In this document: piece by piece, positions 32,989-43,626 of the stretch
Position numbering within the stretch: position 1 is the first letter of the stretch
How the letters are laid out: each line of letters starts with the position of its first letter
Assembly: GCF_027244095.1 (NCBI RefSeq)
Contig: NC_069662.1
Location: 11,868,501 to 11,932,500 of the forward strand
DNA from: Hemicordylus capensis
Lineage: Eukaryota; Chordata; Lepidosauria; Squamata; Cordylidae
Length of the DNA: 64,000 nucleotides
Reading direction: 5' to 3'
Program-made: the position numbers and the translations under genes
Notes under the pieces: generated by a model
The model's input: only the letters and a program-made list of their open reading frames with translations
Database searches by the model: none
Told to the model about the DNA's origin: nothing

Positions 32989-34002
32989 ATGAACGGATCC
33001 AACATTACAGAATTAGTCTTGCTGGGCTTCTCCTGCTCCCGCACTGCCCAACTCTTCATTTTCACCCTGGTCTTGGCCTGCTACACCACCATCCTTCTGA
33101 CCAACCTCCTGGTCATGGTAACTGTGTGGTTTGAGCCCCAGCTCTTCCAAAGCCCCATGTATTTCTTCCTCGCCAATCTGTCACTCATCGATATCTGTTT
33201 GGGCTCAGTGGCAGCCCCAAAGCTGCTGACCAATCTGTTGAACAATGACCATGCCATTTCCAATGGGGGATGTATGGCCCAGATATTTGGTGTCCACCTC
33301 TTTGGGAGTGCAGAAATGTTCCTCCTCACCGTTATGGCCTATGATCGTTACATGGCCATCTGCTGCCCTCTAAGGTACACAGCCATTATAGATCAGCAAC
33401 ACTACCTTGGTCTCCTCATACTTTGCTGGATCGGAGCCTTTATTCATTCCACTTTCCAGATGGCAGTGATCACCCAGCTCCCATTATGTGGGTCCAATGT
33501 GTTGGACAATTTCTTGTGTGACATCCCACAGTTGATCAAGCTGGCCTGTTCAGACATGTATGTTGCTGAGATCCTCATGTTGTTCAATGTCAGTTTGATA
33601 GCTCTCCCCTGCTTTCTGAGCTTGCTGGCTTCATACCTCACCATCCTTGCTACCCTTTATGGCCATTTTGGGAAAAGTGGGAGGAAGGTCTTGGCCACCT
33701 GCAGCTCCCACCTGACAGTAGTTGGCCTGTTCTATATTCCAGTTGTCTTTGTGTATCTCAAGCCCTTCTCCACCTCCCAGCTGGACAAGATGGCATCTGT
33801 ATTCTACATGATGGTCACACCTGCACTCAATCCCTTAATTTACACCCTGAGGAACCAAGAAATGAAACAAGCCTTGGGGAAGTTGAAAAGCAAGGGCAAA
33901 CGCTTTCTGCTGCCTCAGAGGAAGAACATGTGGAAATTTCCTTTCTGTATGCACACCAGAACTACTGTTGTGCATATGACTCCTAAGGTTCATGCATTTT
34001 AG
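32989..34002 (+). CDS. olfactory receptor 4, OR family 4-like (subgroup A), altered tail
   Basis: A 337-residue odorant receptor, colinear with subgroup A up to about residue 314. Landmarks: sequon NGS at 2-4, PMYFFLANLSL at 56-66, Cys95/Cys177, MAYDRYMAIC at 116-125, KVLATCSSHL at 233-242, PALNPLIYTLRNQ at 278-290. Oddities: the usual HPLRY after TM3 is CPLRY, EL2 reads NFLCDIPQLIKLAC with Leu for Phe, and the tail differs. After PQRKNMW the DNA still matches the other units (TGTTGTGCATATGACTCC) but a one-base loss near 33930 shifts the frame, so the Cys-rich ending is replaced by VVHMTPKVHAF and the stop comes 7 codons later. The core is complete, so I call it functional. Acceptor at 32974; 5' exon ends at 29987 (intron 2.99 kb). 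Confidence 0.94.
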   Translation: MNGSNITELVLLGFSCSRTAQLFIFTLVLACYTTILLTNLLVMVTVWFEPQLFQSPMYFFLANLSLIDICLGSVAAPKLLTNLLNNDHAISNGGCMAQIFGVHLFGSAEMFLLTVMAYDRYMAICCPLRYTAIIDQQHYLGLLILCWIGAFIHSTFQMAVITQLPLCGSNVLDNFLCDIPQLIKLACSDMYVAEILMLFNVSLIALPCFLSLLASYLTILATLYGHFGKSGRKVLATCSSHLTVVGLFYIPVVFVYLKPFSTSQLDKMASVFYMMVTPALNPLIYTLRNQEMKQALGKLKSKGKRFLLPQRKNMWKFPFCMHTRTTVVHMTPKVHAF

Positions 34003-34406
34003 GTTTCTAAAAATAAATTAAATGTGGAAATGCTGTTAGTGTATATTATCTTGTAATATTATTATAGATGAGATGGTGAATATTGCACAGAGAACAATTT
34101 GTTATGGGGCAGCTAACAAATAAAATTGTTGTTGTTGTTGCATTTTGTTATGCTGATTCTAATTTTTAGTTATTATTTATTTTGATTGGATTGTCGGATG
34201 TGATCTTGCTACATTTTATAACTTTTGTATTTCTGTAGTTTGTGAAACCTTCTGATTAAAATAGCCAAGAAAAGTTTAAAAATGAAACAGAATGACATCA
34301 AACATCTCCCATTAGAGAATTCTGAAGTCTGAAATTTCTGAATTTACAGAAATTTGGCATTACTTTTTAAAAAAACTAACTGGCTGACTAACCTATTGAC
34401 ATACAC
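34003..34406 (+). other. 3' flank of receptor 4
   Basis: Conserved receptor 3' flank (TATTATCTTGTAATATTATT, GGATGTGATCTTGCTACATT) with a short interruption at about 34090-34140 (GTTATGGGGCAGCTAACAAA and a GTT run). No gene. Confidence 0.45.
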
Positions 34407-34857
34407 TCAATAAAGCTGTTCACACATTCAAAAACAGGTTTGGGAGCTGTGTGCACTCCATATTTTCAATTGTGTGGGAGTAAGTTAGGAAGTGATTGTG
34501 TGGGAGACAGGAGATGGGTAGGACAGAGCCATCCTACCCAGCTTACATACCCAGCATTTGACCAAGGTAGGAGGCCAAAAAATGGGCCAAAAATGACCAG
34601 AGTGGTGGTGGGAGGGGGACATCAGGGGACCCCTCTCCATGTCCATGACAGCATCCCAGAGCCCAGCAATAGCAGTAAGTCCACCATTTTTGTTTTTTTG
34701 TTTTTTAAAAAAATTCTCTCCCAAGATGAGCCTAAACCGGTTCAGACTAGAGGCTGACTAAGCCCAACTCTAGTGTGCACAGAACTGGACCAGATCCAGT
34801 TTTGCTCTAGTCTGGTTGAACAGAACTGGGTTTTCTGATTTTGTGCACACCCCTATC
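34407..34857. mobile_element. MITE relics: foldback end then hAT-type right end
   Basis: The left part (TTCACACATTCAAAAACAGG) resembles the MITE at 1501. The right part ends GATTTTGTGCACACCCCTA, the hAT-type terminus seen at 8333. The two appear joined and partial. Confidence 0.5.
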
Positions 34858-34869
34858 TTCTCTTTGCAG

Positions 34870-35515
34870 TCTTCTTCATTTATTATTTTATTTATTTATT
34901 TAACTTATTTATATCCCACCCAAAACTTATGTCTCTGGGTGGCTCACAACAAAATACAAATTACAACAAAATAAAAAGGCAATAAAATGACAATAATTTA
35001 AATCTAAACCATGTTAAAAACTATCACAACAGTATCTAATTAAAAGCCTGGGTGAACAAATGTGTCTTAACTGACTTTTAAAAAGTTGTCAGAGATGGGG
35101 AGGCTCTTATTTCAGTAGGGAGCACATTCCAGAGCCTTCGGGCAGCAATAGAGAAGGCCTGTCCCTGAGTAGGCACCAGACGAGCCATTGGCCACTGCAG
35201 AACCTCCCCTAGTGCTCTTAATGGGTGGTGGGGTTCATAGCAGAGAACATGTTCTCTTAAATACCCAGGGCCTTGGCTGTTTAAGGCTTTATAGGTTATA
35301 TCCAGCACATATCGGCAGCCAGTGTAGCTCTCTCAATACTGGAGTGATATGGTCTCTCCGAGATGACCCAGAGACCAATCTGGCTGCTGCATTCTGTACC
35401 AACCACAGTTTCTGGACTACATACAAAGGCAGCCCCGCATAGAGCACATTGCAGTCATCAAATCTGGAGGTGACCAGCAGATGTACCACCGTTCTGAGGT
35501 TATTCATCCAGGATG
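34870..35515 (-). mobile_element. L2 LINE 3' end, minus
   Basis: The minus strand encodes HITPVLRELHWLPICAGY, MLDITYKALNSQGPGYLRE and AFSIAARRLWNVLPTEIRAS, the conserved L2 C-terminus, then the 3' untranslated region and an A-rich tail at 34876. Frame breaks near 35290. Confidence 0.8.
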
Positions 35516-35954
35516 TAATCCACTCTTGGATGATGGGAGGAGTCCAGGTTGGATGGAGTGGGTAGAGCCATCATTCTAGAGCAGAGCACATCTTAGCATG
35601 CCTAACTTCAGTCCCTGCAGCCTGCAATGGACAATCTCAGGTAGCCAGGCTACGAAAGGCTGCTTCTTTAGAGCCACTGGCAATTTGAGTGAACAAGCAG
35701 TGCTGGGCTATATTGACCAATGTTCTGATTTGGTTAAAGGAAGGCTACTAGGTGGACCATTTATCTGAAGGGAGATAGATTTCCAAAGCCTTTGCAGTCC
35801 ATCAAGCCATGGAAAAGAAATTCATTTTTATTCTAGAGTTTTTATTCTAGAGAAGCCACTCACACAGGTGAAGGCTGAAGTTGAGGTTATCACGGCATCC
35901 TTATAATTCCTCCCCAATAGCTGCACTTGTAAATAAACATCTCTTTACTAAGAA
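35516..35954 (+). repeat. duplicated unit-end flank with old tRNA-SINE
   Basis: TAATCCACTCTTGGATGATGGG recurs at 43875, 52872 and 58199. The middle (AGAGCAGAGCACATCTTAGC to ACCAATGTTCTGATTTGG) has the outline of a heavily decayed tRNA SINE and is matched at 53000-53275 and 58320-58595. Confidence 0.5.
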
Positions 35955-36490
35955 AACTAGTCTTGACCTTTAAAGCGTTACATGGCTTGGGGCTGGAGTA
36001 CCTGTCAGACTGCATTTGCCCATATGAACCTAACAGGGCCCTCCAATCATCATCTCAGGCTCTGCTCATGGCCCTGACACTAACAAGGATCCGGTTGGCA
36101 GGGACCAGAGACAGGGCCTTTTGGGTTGTGGCCCTCAGCTTAGGAACACCCTCCCTGAAGTGCTCTGCCATGCTCCATCACTCAGATTAAAAAAAAAATT
36201 AAAAATTAAAAGCACATCTTTTAAAAGAGGCTTTCAAGTGTTTTATCTGTGGCTTATATCTGGTACGTCATTTAGTTTTCATAGTTCTCAGTTTTTCGCT
36301 TTTTAAATAACTTCTAATTTGCAACTTTTAAAAAGAAATGTTATTTTAAATGTTGCTTTAGCCTGGTGTTTTAACTTAACTTGTTTAACTTTATTAGTCT
36401 TATTTTACATTGTATATGTTTTATTAATGTTGTGAGCTGCCCTGAGAGTGTACTGGAGGAGCGGGGTATAACTATTGCAAATAAATAAAC
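35955..36490 (+). mobile_element. L2-subfamily LINE 3' end
   Basis: Translation MTFKALHGLGLEYLSDCICP begins the conserved C-terminus. It ends GTGTACTGGAGGAGCGGGGT then ATAACTATTGCAAATAAATA. Confidence 0.75.
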
Positions 36491-37107
36491 AAAATGAATA
36501 AGAGAATGTATATCTCTTGTGGTCTCTTCATATAGATGAGTGTTTTCCAAAATCTCACTCTATCCCACTTTTTTACAATTAAGGGTGAAAAATCTTGAGA
36601 GCACCACCAGCTGTGAACGCTTTCAGCCCCCAAGGAACCCTTTCCTATTAGTTTCTTTGTTGCAGAAACCTGTGTTTTTGTCCCAGAAGAAGCTCTGTGT
36701 GCTGCAGACAATTCTGGGGCAGGTTCTACGTACACACTTAACTCCTACAGGGATCGCCATGCCAGTTGGTCCTCACCACTGTCAGTGGATGAGGGCATAT
36801 CCTAGACTTCAACCAAGGATCCCCTGCATCTGCATATTGCTGGGGTCAATTAGAAGTGATGGTTAAATGCGGGTGGTTGCCAGGTTACAGGAAGAGAAAC
36901 TGATCTTGCAGTAGTGAGCATGAATGGCCCCATTTGCTAAGTAGAGTTCACCCTGGTTGGCTGGCTCACATCCCAGGCTGAAGAAGCATAAAAAGAAGAG
37001 GTCAGAAGCTGGGTACCTGAAAGCATCCAGAGTTTACAGGCTACTGGTGGAAAAATATTCCCACCTTGTGGCCATGTCTGGTAAGGCACTGTTATTACTA
37101 GTTATTA
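36491..37107 (+). other. unit-end flank, partly shared with 59.2-59.45 kb
   Basis: 36650-36835 (ATCCTAGACTTCAACCAAGG, CCCCTGCATCTGCAT) matches 59270-59440. A 5S-head SINE fragment is at about 36895-36965 (CTGATCTTGCAGTAGTGAGC). No gene. Confidence 0.45.
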
Positions 37108-37330
37108 GGTAAAGGTAAAGTGTGCCATCAAGTCGATTTCGACTCCTGGCGCCCACAGTGGTTTTCTTTGGTAGTATGCAGGAGGGGTTTACCATTGCCT
37201 CCTCTCACACAGTATGAGATGATGCATTTCAGCATCTTCTTATATCGCTGCTGCCCGATATAGTAGCAGTGGGGATTTAAACTGGCAACCTTCTGCTTGT
37301 TAGTCAAGCATTTCCCCTTATTAGGAAAGG
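37108..37330 (-). mobile_element. Sauria-type SINE, minus
   Basis: GTAAAGTGTGCCATCAAGTC (inverted Bov-B-like tail), GGGGTTTACCATTGCCTCCT, CAGCATCTTCTTATATCGCT and the inverted tRNA-like head near 37290-37325. Confidence 0.8.
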
Positions 37331-37659
37331 CATTGTTATTACTAGTGATTACTAGGCAGACCACACAGACTTAAAGCAACACAGAGCCAATGATGAGAAT
37401 TTAAACCAATCTGCCATTAAGGAGACCTTCCCTATAAGGAGGAAGCCTATATCTCTGAGGCTAAAGCCATTCTTTCTTCACAGCCGGCATCTGTAGAAGC
37501 AATACACTATTGCAAGTGATGGATCAAAATATTATGTGTAGGAGTTACTGACAGTAGTAAAATAGCAACTGTGGTATGTAACTACTGTGAAAAATGGGCA
37601 CAGGGGATTAATGAATCCTCCCCCGTGGTCCATCACAACAGTTACATGGTTGGTTGGTT
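37331..37659 (+). other. intergenic, nothing recognised
   Basis: No repeat or conserved frame identified. Confidence 0.3.
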
Positions 37660-38175
37660 TTTTAACAACCTGGGGCTTTTTAACTTAGAAAAAAGACAAC
37701 TACGGGGAGATATGATAGAAGTCTATAAAATCATGCATGGTGTGGAAAATGTGGACAGAGAGAAATTCTTTTCCCTCTTACATCACACTAGAACCAGGGG
37801 TCATCCCATGAAATTGATTGCCAGGCAATGTAGGACCAACAAACGGAAGTACTTTTTCACACAATGCATAATAAACTTGTGGAATTCTCTGCCACAAGAT
37901 GTAGTGACAGCCAACTAGCTGGATGGCTTTAAGAGGGGTTTGGATAACTTCATGGAGGAGAGGTCTATCATCGGCTACTGGTTGGAGGACTATAGGCCAC
38001 CTCCAACTGCAAAGTCAGGATGCCTCTGAGTACCAGTTGCTGGGTAGTGGCAGCGGGAGAGGGGGCATGCCCTGCCTGTGGCTTCCAGCGGCATCTGATG
38101 GGCCACTGTGTAAAACAAGATGCTGGACTAGATGGGCCTTGGGCCTGATCCAGCAAGGCTGTTCTTATGCTTTTA
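37660..38175 (+). mobile_element. CR1-clade LINE 3' end, copy in unit 5
   Basis: Translation LRGDMIEVYKIMHGVENVDR, then KRKYFFTQCIINLWNSLPQD, the CR1 RT C-terminus, then GGCCTTGGGCCTGATCCAGC and GTTCTTATGCTTTTATG. It is the same insertion as 44930-46083, duplicated with the unit; the 5' part is missing here. Confidence 0.8.
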
Positions 38176-38850
38176 TGTTCAACTTCCAAAATTCTTTAAA
38201 AATCAGCCCTTTGCCCAATTTCTTTGAAATCTGGGTGGTAGCTTCCTTGCACCCATTGGGCACTACCAGCCACAACAACCCACCCTGGGCCACCCTGGTG
38301 CCACCCCCGCCCGGGGAGATATAACTAAGGCTGCTGAAATCCCCATTATTCCCTATGGGGAAAAGCTTAAAGATGTATAAACTTCAAAAATCATTTTAAA
38401 AACAGCCCTTTGCCCAATTCTTTTGAAATATGGGTGGTAGCTTCCTTGCACCCGTTGGGCACTACCACCCACCACACCACACTCTGGTCCACCCCGGTGC
38501 CCCCCACGTGGAGCTATAAGTTTGCTGGAATCTCCATTATTCCTTATGGAAAAATCTTAAAGAAATGTAAACTTCAAAAATTCTTTAAAAATCAGCCCTT
38601 TGCCCGATTTCTTTGAAATTTGGGTGATAGCTTCCTCCCTTTGGGCACTACCACCACTCTTTTGGCCCTGGGACCCTTTTTTGTTCTGAATCTATTTAGA
38701 TTCAAATTCAAAAAATTTGGGTACAAATTGAATCTGAGGTGATTCAGGGGTGTATGTGTCAGATTCAGACCCAAAACAAATCGAGGGTGTTTTGATTTTG
38801 GAGACAAATCAAAATGAAAAAATCAATTCATGCACATTCCTAATCAGAAG
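38176..38850. mobile_element. hAT-type element remnant with internal ~190-bp repeats
   Basis: Three imperfect units share CAGCCCTTTGCCCAATT, TTGGGCACTACCA and TCCATTATTCC.TATGG. The right end CAATTCATGCACATTCCTA is a hAT-type terminus. The left terminus is missing at the junction with the CR1 tail. The same junction exists at 46084. Confidence 0.65.
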
Positions 38851-39119
38851 TGCTAAGCAGGTGTTGATGGTTTGGCAAGTTATGATATCTTCTACAGCTT
38901 CTTCACCTTTCTGTAGTTGTTGGATGTAATTTGTTATGCTTTGATTTTTTAAATATTTTAATATATTATGTCCTGTCCCCGCTTCCACTATTTACACACA
39001 CACACACACACACACTTCTGGGAAATACACCATTGGGGATTTGAACCAACAGCCTCCTGCTCTCTAGGCAGGTTGCTTTAACACTGCACCATTAGGTGGC
39101 TCTAGGATACACTTCTAAA
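38851..39119. repeat. (CA)n and Sauria SINE head, minus
   Basis: (CA)n at 38994-39016, then ACCATTGGGGATTTGAACCA and CTCTCTAGGCAGGTTGC, the inverted tRNA-like head of a Sauria SINE. The counterpart at 47720-47815 is longer. Confidence 0.65.
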
Positions 39120-39323
39120 TGAAATCAGAACCTCCCCATCTCTGCTTCTTTTAAAGCAATTTCTGAAAATACACCTTTTTTTTAAACCAAGCTTTTAGTC
39201 TATAATGTTCTAAAGTTTTATTGATGGTTATTTTAATTTTTATATGCTTTAATGTTTTAATTGGCGTTTGAGTTTAAATTTGTTAATTGCCCAGATATCT
39301 GATATGGGGCAGTATATAAATGT

Positions 39324-39370
<47 letters not shown>
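39120..39370 (+). mobile_element. L2 3' tail with (GATA)n
   Basis: ATTGCCCAGATATCTGATAT, GGGGCAGTATATAAATGTGA, then GATA repeats. The copy at 48140-48398 is in the same position in unit 6. Confidence 0.75.
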
Positions 39371-39595
39371 CTGGGCCAGTTGCTGCTCATCAGTCTAACC
39401 TACTTGGTGGAATTGTTATAAGGATAAAAGGAGATGGGAACCATGACATCCATGCTGGATTCCTGGGAAAAGGACTCAGTAATAACTGTAGTGACTTCTG
39501 CTGCCATGGGATCATTTCTCAAGGGGAGAAAGGCCCATGACAGCACATAGGCCTTCTAAGGCTCAGTTGGATACAAGTTCAAGTCTTTCTTAGAT
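39371..39595 (+). repeat. co-duplicated SINE relic, unit 5
   Basis: CTGGGCCAGTTGCTGCTCAT with AGTCTAACCTACTTGGTGG. Near-identical at 48402-48628 and recognisable at 54390-54569. Confidence 0.55.
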
Positions 39596-40209
39596 GTTAA
39601 TTACCCTGTTAGGGACCAAAGAGCAGCGGGTGCTCTCCAGGGTGCTGACACCTTCATTAGCACAAAGAAAAGACCACAGGCTTTGTTCCCAGAGAGTAGA
39701 ATCCAAGGATCTCAGATAGTTGCTGGAGGGTTATATACAGGGAAATTCATAGTGAGTTCTCCTCTTGGTTTCATGATTTGTTGGAAGAACTTTAGGGGGA
39801 GCCATCTTTCTTCCAATGATTCCCTCTCTTCCTATTTGTCCACAGGTTCCCCTCCCCCTGCCATCAAGGCACTGTATGCTCCCATTTTAAAAAGGATACT
39901 CTGGACCTCACCACCTTCTCTCTCTCTCCCTTCCCTTCAAATTCTCCATCGCCATATTTGCATGTGGGGATGCTTTTTAAATTCAGGCTTCCTATTTTCC
40001 TGTGGTCAGAAAGGTATTCTGGACCACACCCCTTTCTCTTTCCACCCTTCCCTCTGTTCACCTGAATTCCTTGCATCCTTCCCTACTATCCTTATTGAGC
40101 AGTCTTGAATGATCACAATGCTTGGCAGATGCAGGTTTGCCTTAGGAAAGACTGTTGAGAGTTGGTATTCAAGGCACCTACCATGGATCTGCTTCGAATT
40201 GCATTAAGG
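39596..40209 (+). promoter_or_regulatory. promoter/5'-exon module of receptor 5 (inferred)
   Basis: Fourth copy. TATA-like GGTTATATACAGGG at 39729, octamer ATTTGCAT at 39956-39963, GGTATTCTGGACC near 40012 and a second version (GGATACTCTGGACC) near 39892, CCTTAGGAAAG, and donor TAAG|GGTGAGT at 40210. The block is about 120 bp longer than in units 2-4 because the TTTTAAAA..GGTATTCTGGACC segment is doubled around the octamer. Confidence 0.62.
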
Positions 40210-40685
40210 GTGAGTCAGCTAGTTGTTTCTATGTCCCTTTTCAGTCATCTCTGTATGGTGTGCCCCCAGAGTGTGCTGGCAAAACCTATGTTAACATGAT
40301 CAGTAGCCCTGCCTCACTCCTGCTGATCACAAGTTTGCAGACTAACATTGTAATCATGAACACCACGGATGGGGCACAGAATAGTTACTTCTAAAGGCTC
40401 TCTCTATTCAGACATTCTGTACATGTAACATTCTGAAGTATACATGGGTTAGAGGTGGATTGAACATCCCCATTTTCAACCCCAAGTTTGGGGCAAAAAT
40501 GGCAAAGGAATTTTGGTAACATTTCATTGTCTCTAAATAAATTATATGAAATTGGCTTTGTGAGGGGCTTTTCTGAGGTGTAGAGGGAAAGTATCATATT
40601 TACCTAGGGACTCCCCACCCCCGCCAGTTCTTTCCTGTGAAATATGGGAGAAGGTGTGGTCTTAGATTCGGATTCCTCTTTCTTT
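40210..40685 (+). other. intron of unit 5
   Basis: Almost identical to 49242-49725 in unit 6. GTGTGCTGGCAAAACCTATG and neighbours show no protein family. Confidence 0.5.
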
Positions 40686-40800
40686 TGGACACAATACAAT
40701 ACAATACAATACAATACAATACAATACAATACAACAAATATTTATATACTGCTTTTCAACCAAAGTTCCCAAAGTGGTTTACATACAGAAATAAATAAAT

Positions 40801-40860
<60 letters not shown>

Positions 40861-41020
40861 GCTCCCTGTCCCCAGAAGGCTCACAATATAAAAAGAAACG
40901 TAAAACAGACACCAGCAACAGCCACTGGAGGGATGCTGTGTTGGGCTTGGATAGGGCCAATTGCTCGCCCTCTGCTAAATAAAGAGGAGTGCCTCTTTGC
41001 TCAGTTAGCAGGGGATAGCC
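40686..41020 (-). mobile_element. (ATACA)n plus L2-tailed retroelement, minus
   Basis: (ATACA)n at 40689-40733 is followed by TATACTGCTTTTCAACCAAA, (GATA)n at 40804-40860, GAAGGCTCACAATATAAAAA and CACCAGCAACAGCCACTGGA. The unit 6 copy (49735-50035) lacks the long GATA run. Confidence 0.75.
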
Positions 41021-41653
41021 TCTTTTAAGGCATCATCTTACATTCAGAATCATCTTCTATTCAGGTAAATATGGTGGTAGTTTTTTTGCTCTCTTTTTTG
41101 TTTGTTTGTTTGTTAAGCACCAGCAGTTTTCACCTTTAGCAATTCTGCAGGCAACCAACCTCTTCCTGTAGTATCATGATTTCTCTTCTGAAAAGGGGTG
41201 GAGAGCTGGTCTTGCAGTGGCAAATTGTCCTCATTGCTAAGTAGAGCTCACCTTGGTTTTCATTTGCATGGATCTTTATATGTGAGTGCTTTCTGTTGTA
41301 AAACATTTCAGTTAGGGGATGGGGCTGTAACTCAGTGGTACAGCATCTGCTTGGATGCAGAAGGTCCCAGCTTCTATCACTGGCATCTCCAGGTAGGGCT
41401 GGAAATGACTCCTGATCATTCTGTAGGTGTGAGTCATTCAGCTGGTCTTGGTCCACATCCTCATAAGCATGCTCTTGGACTGCCCACTCATTTGTGTCCC
41501 ACTCTGGAGTGCACAAATGACAGTCAAAGCAGATCTCCATACAGTTCTTCCTCCTTCTCTTCTATTTCAAGTTTAGCAAGTAGTAGGACCCAGGAATATG
41601 GTATGATAAGGTACATGAGTAGAGGCTGGAATTTCTTCTTCTTCTCCCACTAG
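41021..41653 (+). other. intron end of receptor 5, with SINE relics
   Basis: 5S-head SINE relic at 41205-41275 (GAGAGCTGGTCTTGCAGTGG) runs into a tRNA-type SINE (GGGGCTGTAACTCAGTGGTA, 41322-41420). The acceptor CTTCTTCTCCCACTAG ends at 41653. Confidence 0.6.
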
Positions 41654-41667
41654 AAACACCTTTCAAG

Positions 41668-42615
41668 ATGAATGGATCCACCATTACAGGGTTTGTTTTG
41701 CTGGGCTTCACCTCCTCCCACACTGTTCAGCTTTTACTTTTCACCCTGGTCTTGGCATGCTACACCACCATCATACTGGGTAACGTCCTGATCATGGTGA
41801 CTCTGTTGTCTGAGCCTAAGCTATTCCAGAGCCCAATGTATTTCTTCCTTGTCAACCTCTCCCTCCTCGACATGTCTATGGGATCAGTTGGGACCCCAAA
41901 GTTAGTGGCTGACTTATTGAACAATGGCTCCACCATCTCCTACGGAAGCTGCATGGCCCAGCTGTACTTCCTCCACATCTTTGGGGGTACAGAGACACTG
42001 CTCCTCTCAATTATGTCTTATGATCGCTATTTGGCCATCTGCCACCCCCTGAGATACACAGCCATCATGGACCGGGAACACTGCTTCAGGCTTCTCACAG
42101 TGTGTTGGACAGGTGGCTTCATCCATGGCACCATGCAGATAGTGGCAATTACCAGGCTCCCATTCTGTGGGCTCAATGTGCTAGACAATTTCTTCTGTGA
42201 TATTCCACAGGTAATCAAGCTGGCCTGCTCAGACAACTCTGTTGTGGAATTGGTCATGTTTGTCAATGCCAGTCTGTTAATTCTGCCATGCTTTCTCAGC
42301 TTACTGAGTTCATATGTCATCATCCTGGCCACTCTCTGTGGCCGTTTTGGGAAGGGTGGTAGGAAGGCTTTCTCCACCTGTGGCTCCCACCTGACAGTAG
42401 TCAGCATCTTCTACTCATCCATTGTCTTTGTATATCTCAAGCCCTTTTCAACCTCCAAGGTGGACAAGATCGCTTCTGTGTTCTACATGGTGATCACACC
42501 TGCTCTCAATCCCTTGATCTACACCCTGAGGAACCAAGAAATGAAGGGAGCAATAAGAAAGCTGAAAAGCAAGTGCAAACTCCTTCTGCTGCCTCAAAGG
42601 GAAGATATATGTTAA
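41668..42615 (+). CDS. olfactory receptor 5, OR family 4-like (subgroup B)
   Basis: A 315-residue odorant receptor of the second subgroup (MNGSTITGFVLLGFTSSHTV). Landmarks: PMYFFLVNLSL at 56-66, Cys95/Cys177, SYDRYLAICHPLRY at 117-130, SY at 215-216, KAFSTCGSHL at 233-242, PALNPLIYTLRNQ at 278-290. The conserved MAYDRY box reads MSYDRY, a substitution next to the G-protein-coupling DRY. EL2 is NFFCDIPQVIKLACSDNSVV. TM6 has VVSIFYSSIVFVYLKP. The tail stops at REDIC: the codon that is GAA in receptor 6 is a stop here, so the Cys-rich ending of the other group is missing, giving a length usual for ORs. The acceptor is 14 bases upstream and the 5' exon ends at 40209 (intron 1.44 kb). Intact. Confidence 0.96.
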   Translation: MNGSTITGFVLLGFTSSHTVQLLLFTLVLACYTTIILGNVLIMVTLLSEPKLFQSPMYFFLVNLSLLDMSMGSVGTPKLVADLLNNGSTISYGSCMAQLYFLHIFGGTETLLLSIMSYDRYLAICHPLRYTAIMDREHCFRLLTVCWTGGFIHGTMQIVAITRLPFCGLNVLDNFFCDIPQVIKLACSDNSVVELVMFVNASLLILPCFLSLLSSYVIILATLCGRFGKGGRKAFSTCGSHLTVVSIFYSSIVFVYLKPFSTSKVDKIASVFYMVITPALNPLIYTLRNQEMKGAIRKLKSKCKLLLLPQREDIC

Positions 42616-42756
42616 AATTCCTTGCCTTACAAAAGATGTTGCTGTGCATAAGAGATCAAGGGTTTATGGGCTTAGGGGGTATTTTTTTTAATTAATTAAA
42701 TGCTGTTGTCTGTTTAATGGATTTTAACTAGTAGTCTTAAACAATATCAGATGACC
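42616..42756 (+). other. 3' flank of receptor 5
   Basis: Contains the decayed former C-terminal codons (AAAGATGTTGCTGTGCATAA) and the conserved flank. Confidence 0.5.
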
Positions 42757-42770
42757 TACCATTGAATTTA

Positions 42771-43004
42771 GCCACTTAATGGCTTTACTAGAAAAACAGA
42801 GATTGCTGGTTTGAATCTTCAGTGGTATGTTTCCCAGAATATGGGAAATACCTATATCGGGCAGAAGTGATATAAGAAGAAGCTGAAAGGCCTCATCTCA
42901 TACTGCATGGGAGATGGTAATGGTAAACCCCTCCTGTATTCTACCAAAGATAACCACAGGACTCTGTGGTCTCCAGGAGTCGACACCAACTTGATGGCAC
43001 ACTT
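42771..43004 (+). mobile_element. Sauria-type SINE with 14-bp target duplication
   Basis: tRNA-like head (TTGCTGGTTTGAATCTTCAG), CCTATATCGGGCAGAAGTGA, and Bov-B-like tail (GTCGACACCAACTTGATGGC). Perfect 14-bp duplication TACCATTGAATTTA at 42757-42770 and 43005-43018. Present in unit 6, absent in unit 7. Confidence 0.9.
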
Positions 43005-43114
43005 TACCATTGAATTTATTTTATTGTGACTATTGATTCCAGTGGTTCTTGAGTAATGATTTGTTTCGATTGACTTGAACAGGTATAAGATGTGGTCTTG
43101 CTGTTTCTTACTGC

Positions 43115-43626
43115 ATAGGTGGACCTCGTTACATGTTGACACAAAAACCGTGATATTGTGTATCATAAGTCAGGCAATGGAGACCTGACCTCGTTATTGG
43201 TGGTTGAAAAAAGGGTATATATCCGCATACCCACGATATCAGGGTGGCCGGAAATGACCTCTGAGGTCATTTCCGGCCACCATTTTGCTAAACGAAGCCA
43301 TTTTGTTGCTCTTCCCTAAAAATATCTATATATCCACAATTTTTACTGAAGGAAACAGTAAAATTGGTAGAGCAGTCAAATGGGTAGTGAGGGGACGGCT
43401 ACATTGCTGGACAGCTGGAGACCTGGAAAGCATGGCACAGTATGTTATTTCACCTTTTTCCTCCCTTTTAAGGGTTTTTATTTTAAAGATTTTTGGGAAC
43501 GGGTCTTTTTTGCTCTCCTGGAACCTAACCCCCAATTTCCATTCACTCAATGTCTCATTATCCACAGTTTCGCTACCCATGGTTTCAGCCGAGTACGGAA
43601 GCCCCTGTGAATAATGAGGTCCACCT
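43115..43626. mobile_element. Tigger-like MITE, unit 5
   Basis: Ends AGGTGGACCTCGTTACATG and, inverted, AGGTGGACCTCATTATTCA. Same insertion site as in units 6 and 7. Confidence 0.8.

Noticed and set aside
38176-38640. Regularly spaced repeats that could suggest a CRISPR-like array
   Set aside because: Units of about 190 bp inside a hAT-type element in vertebrate DNA. Spacers and repeats are not of CRISPR form.
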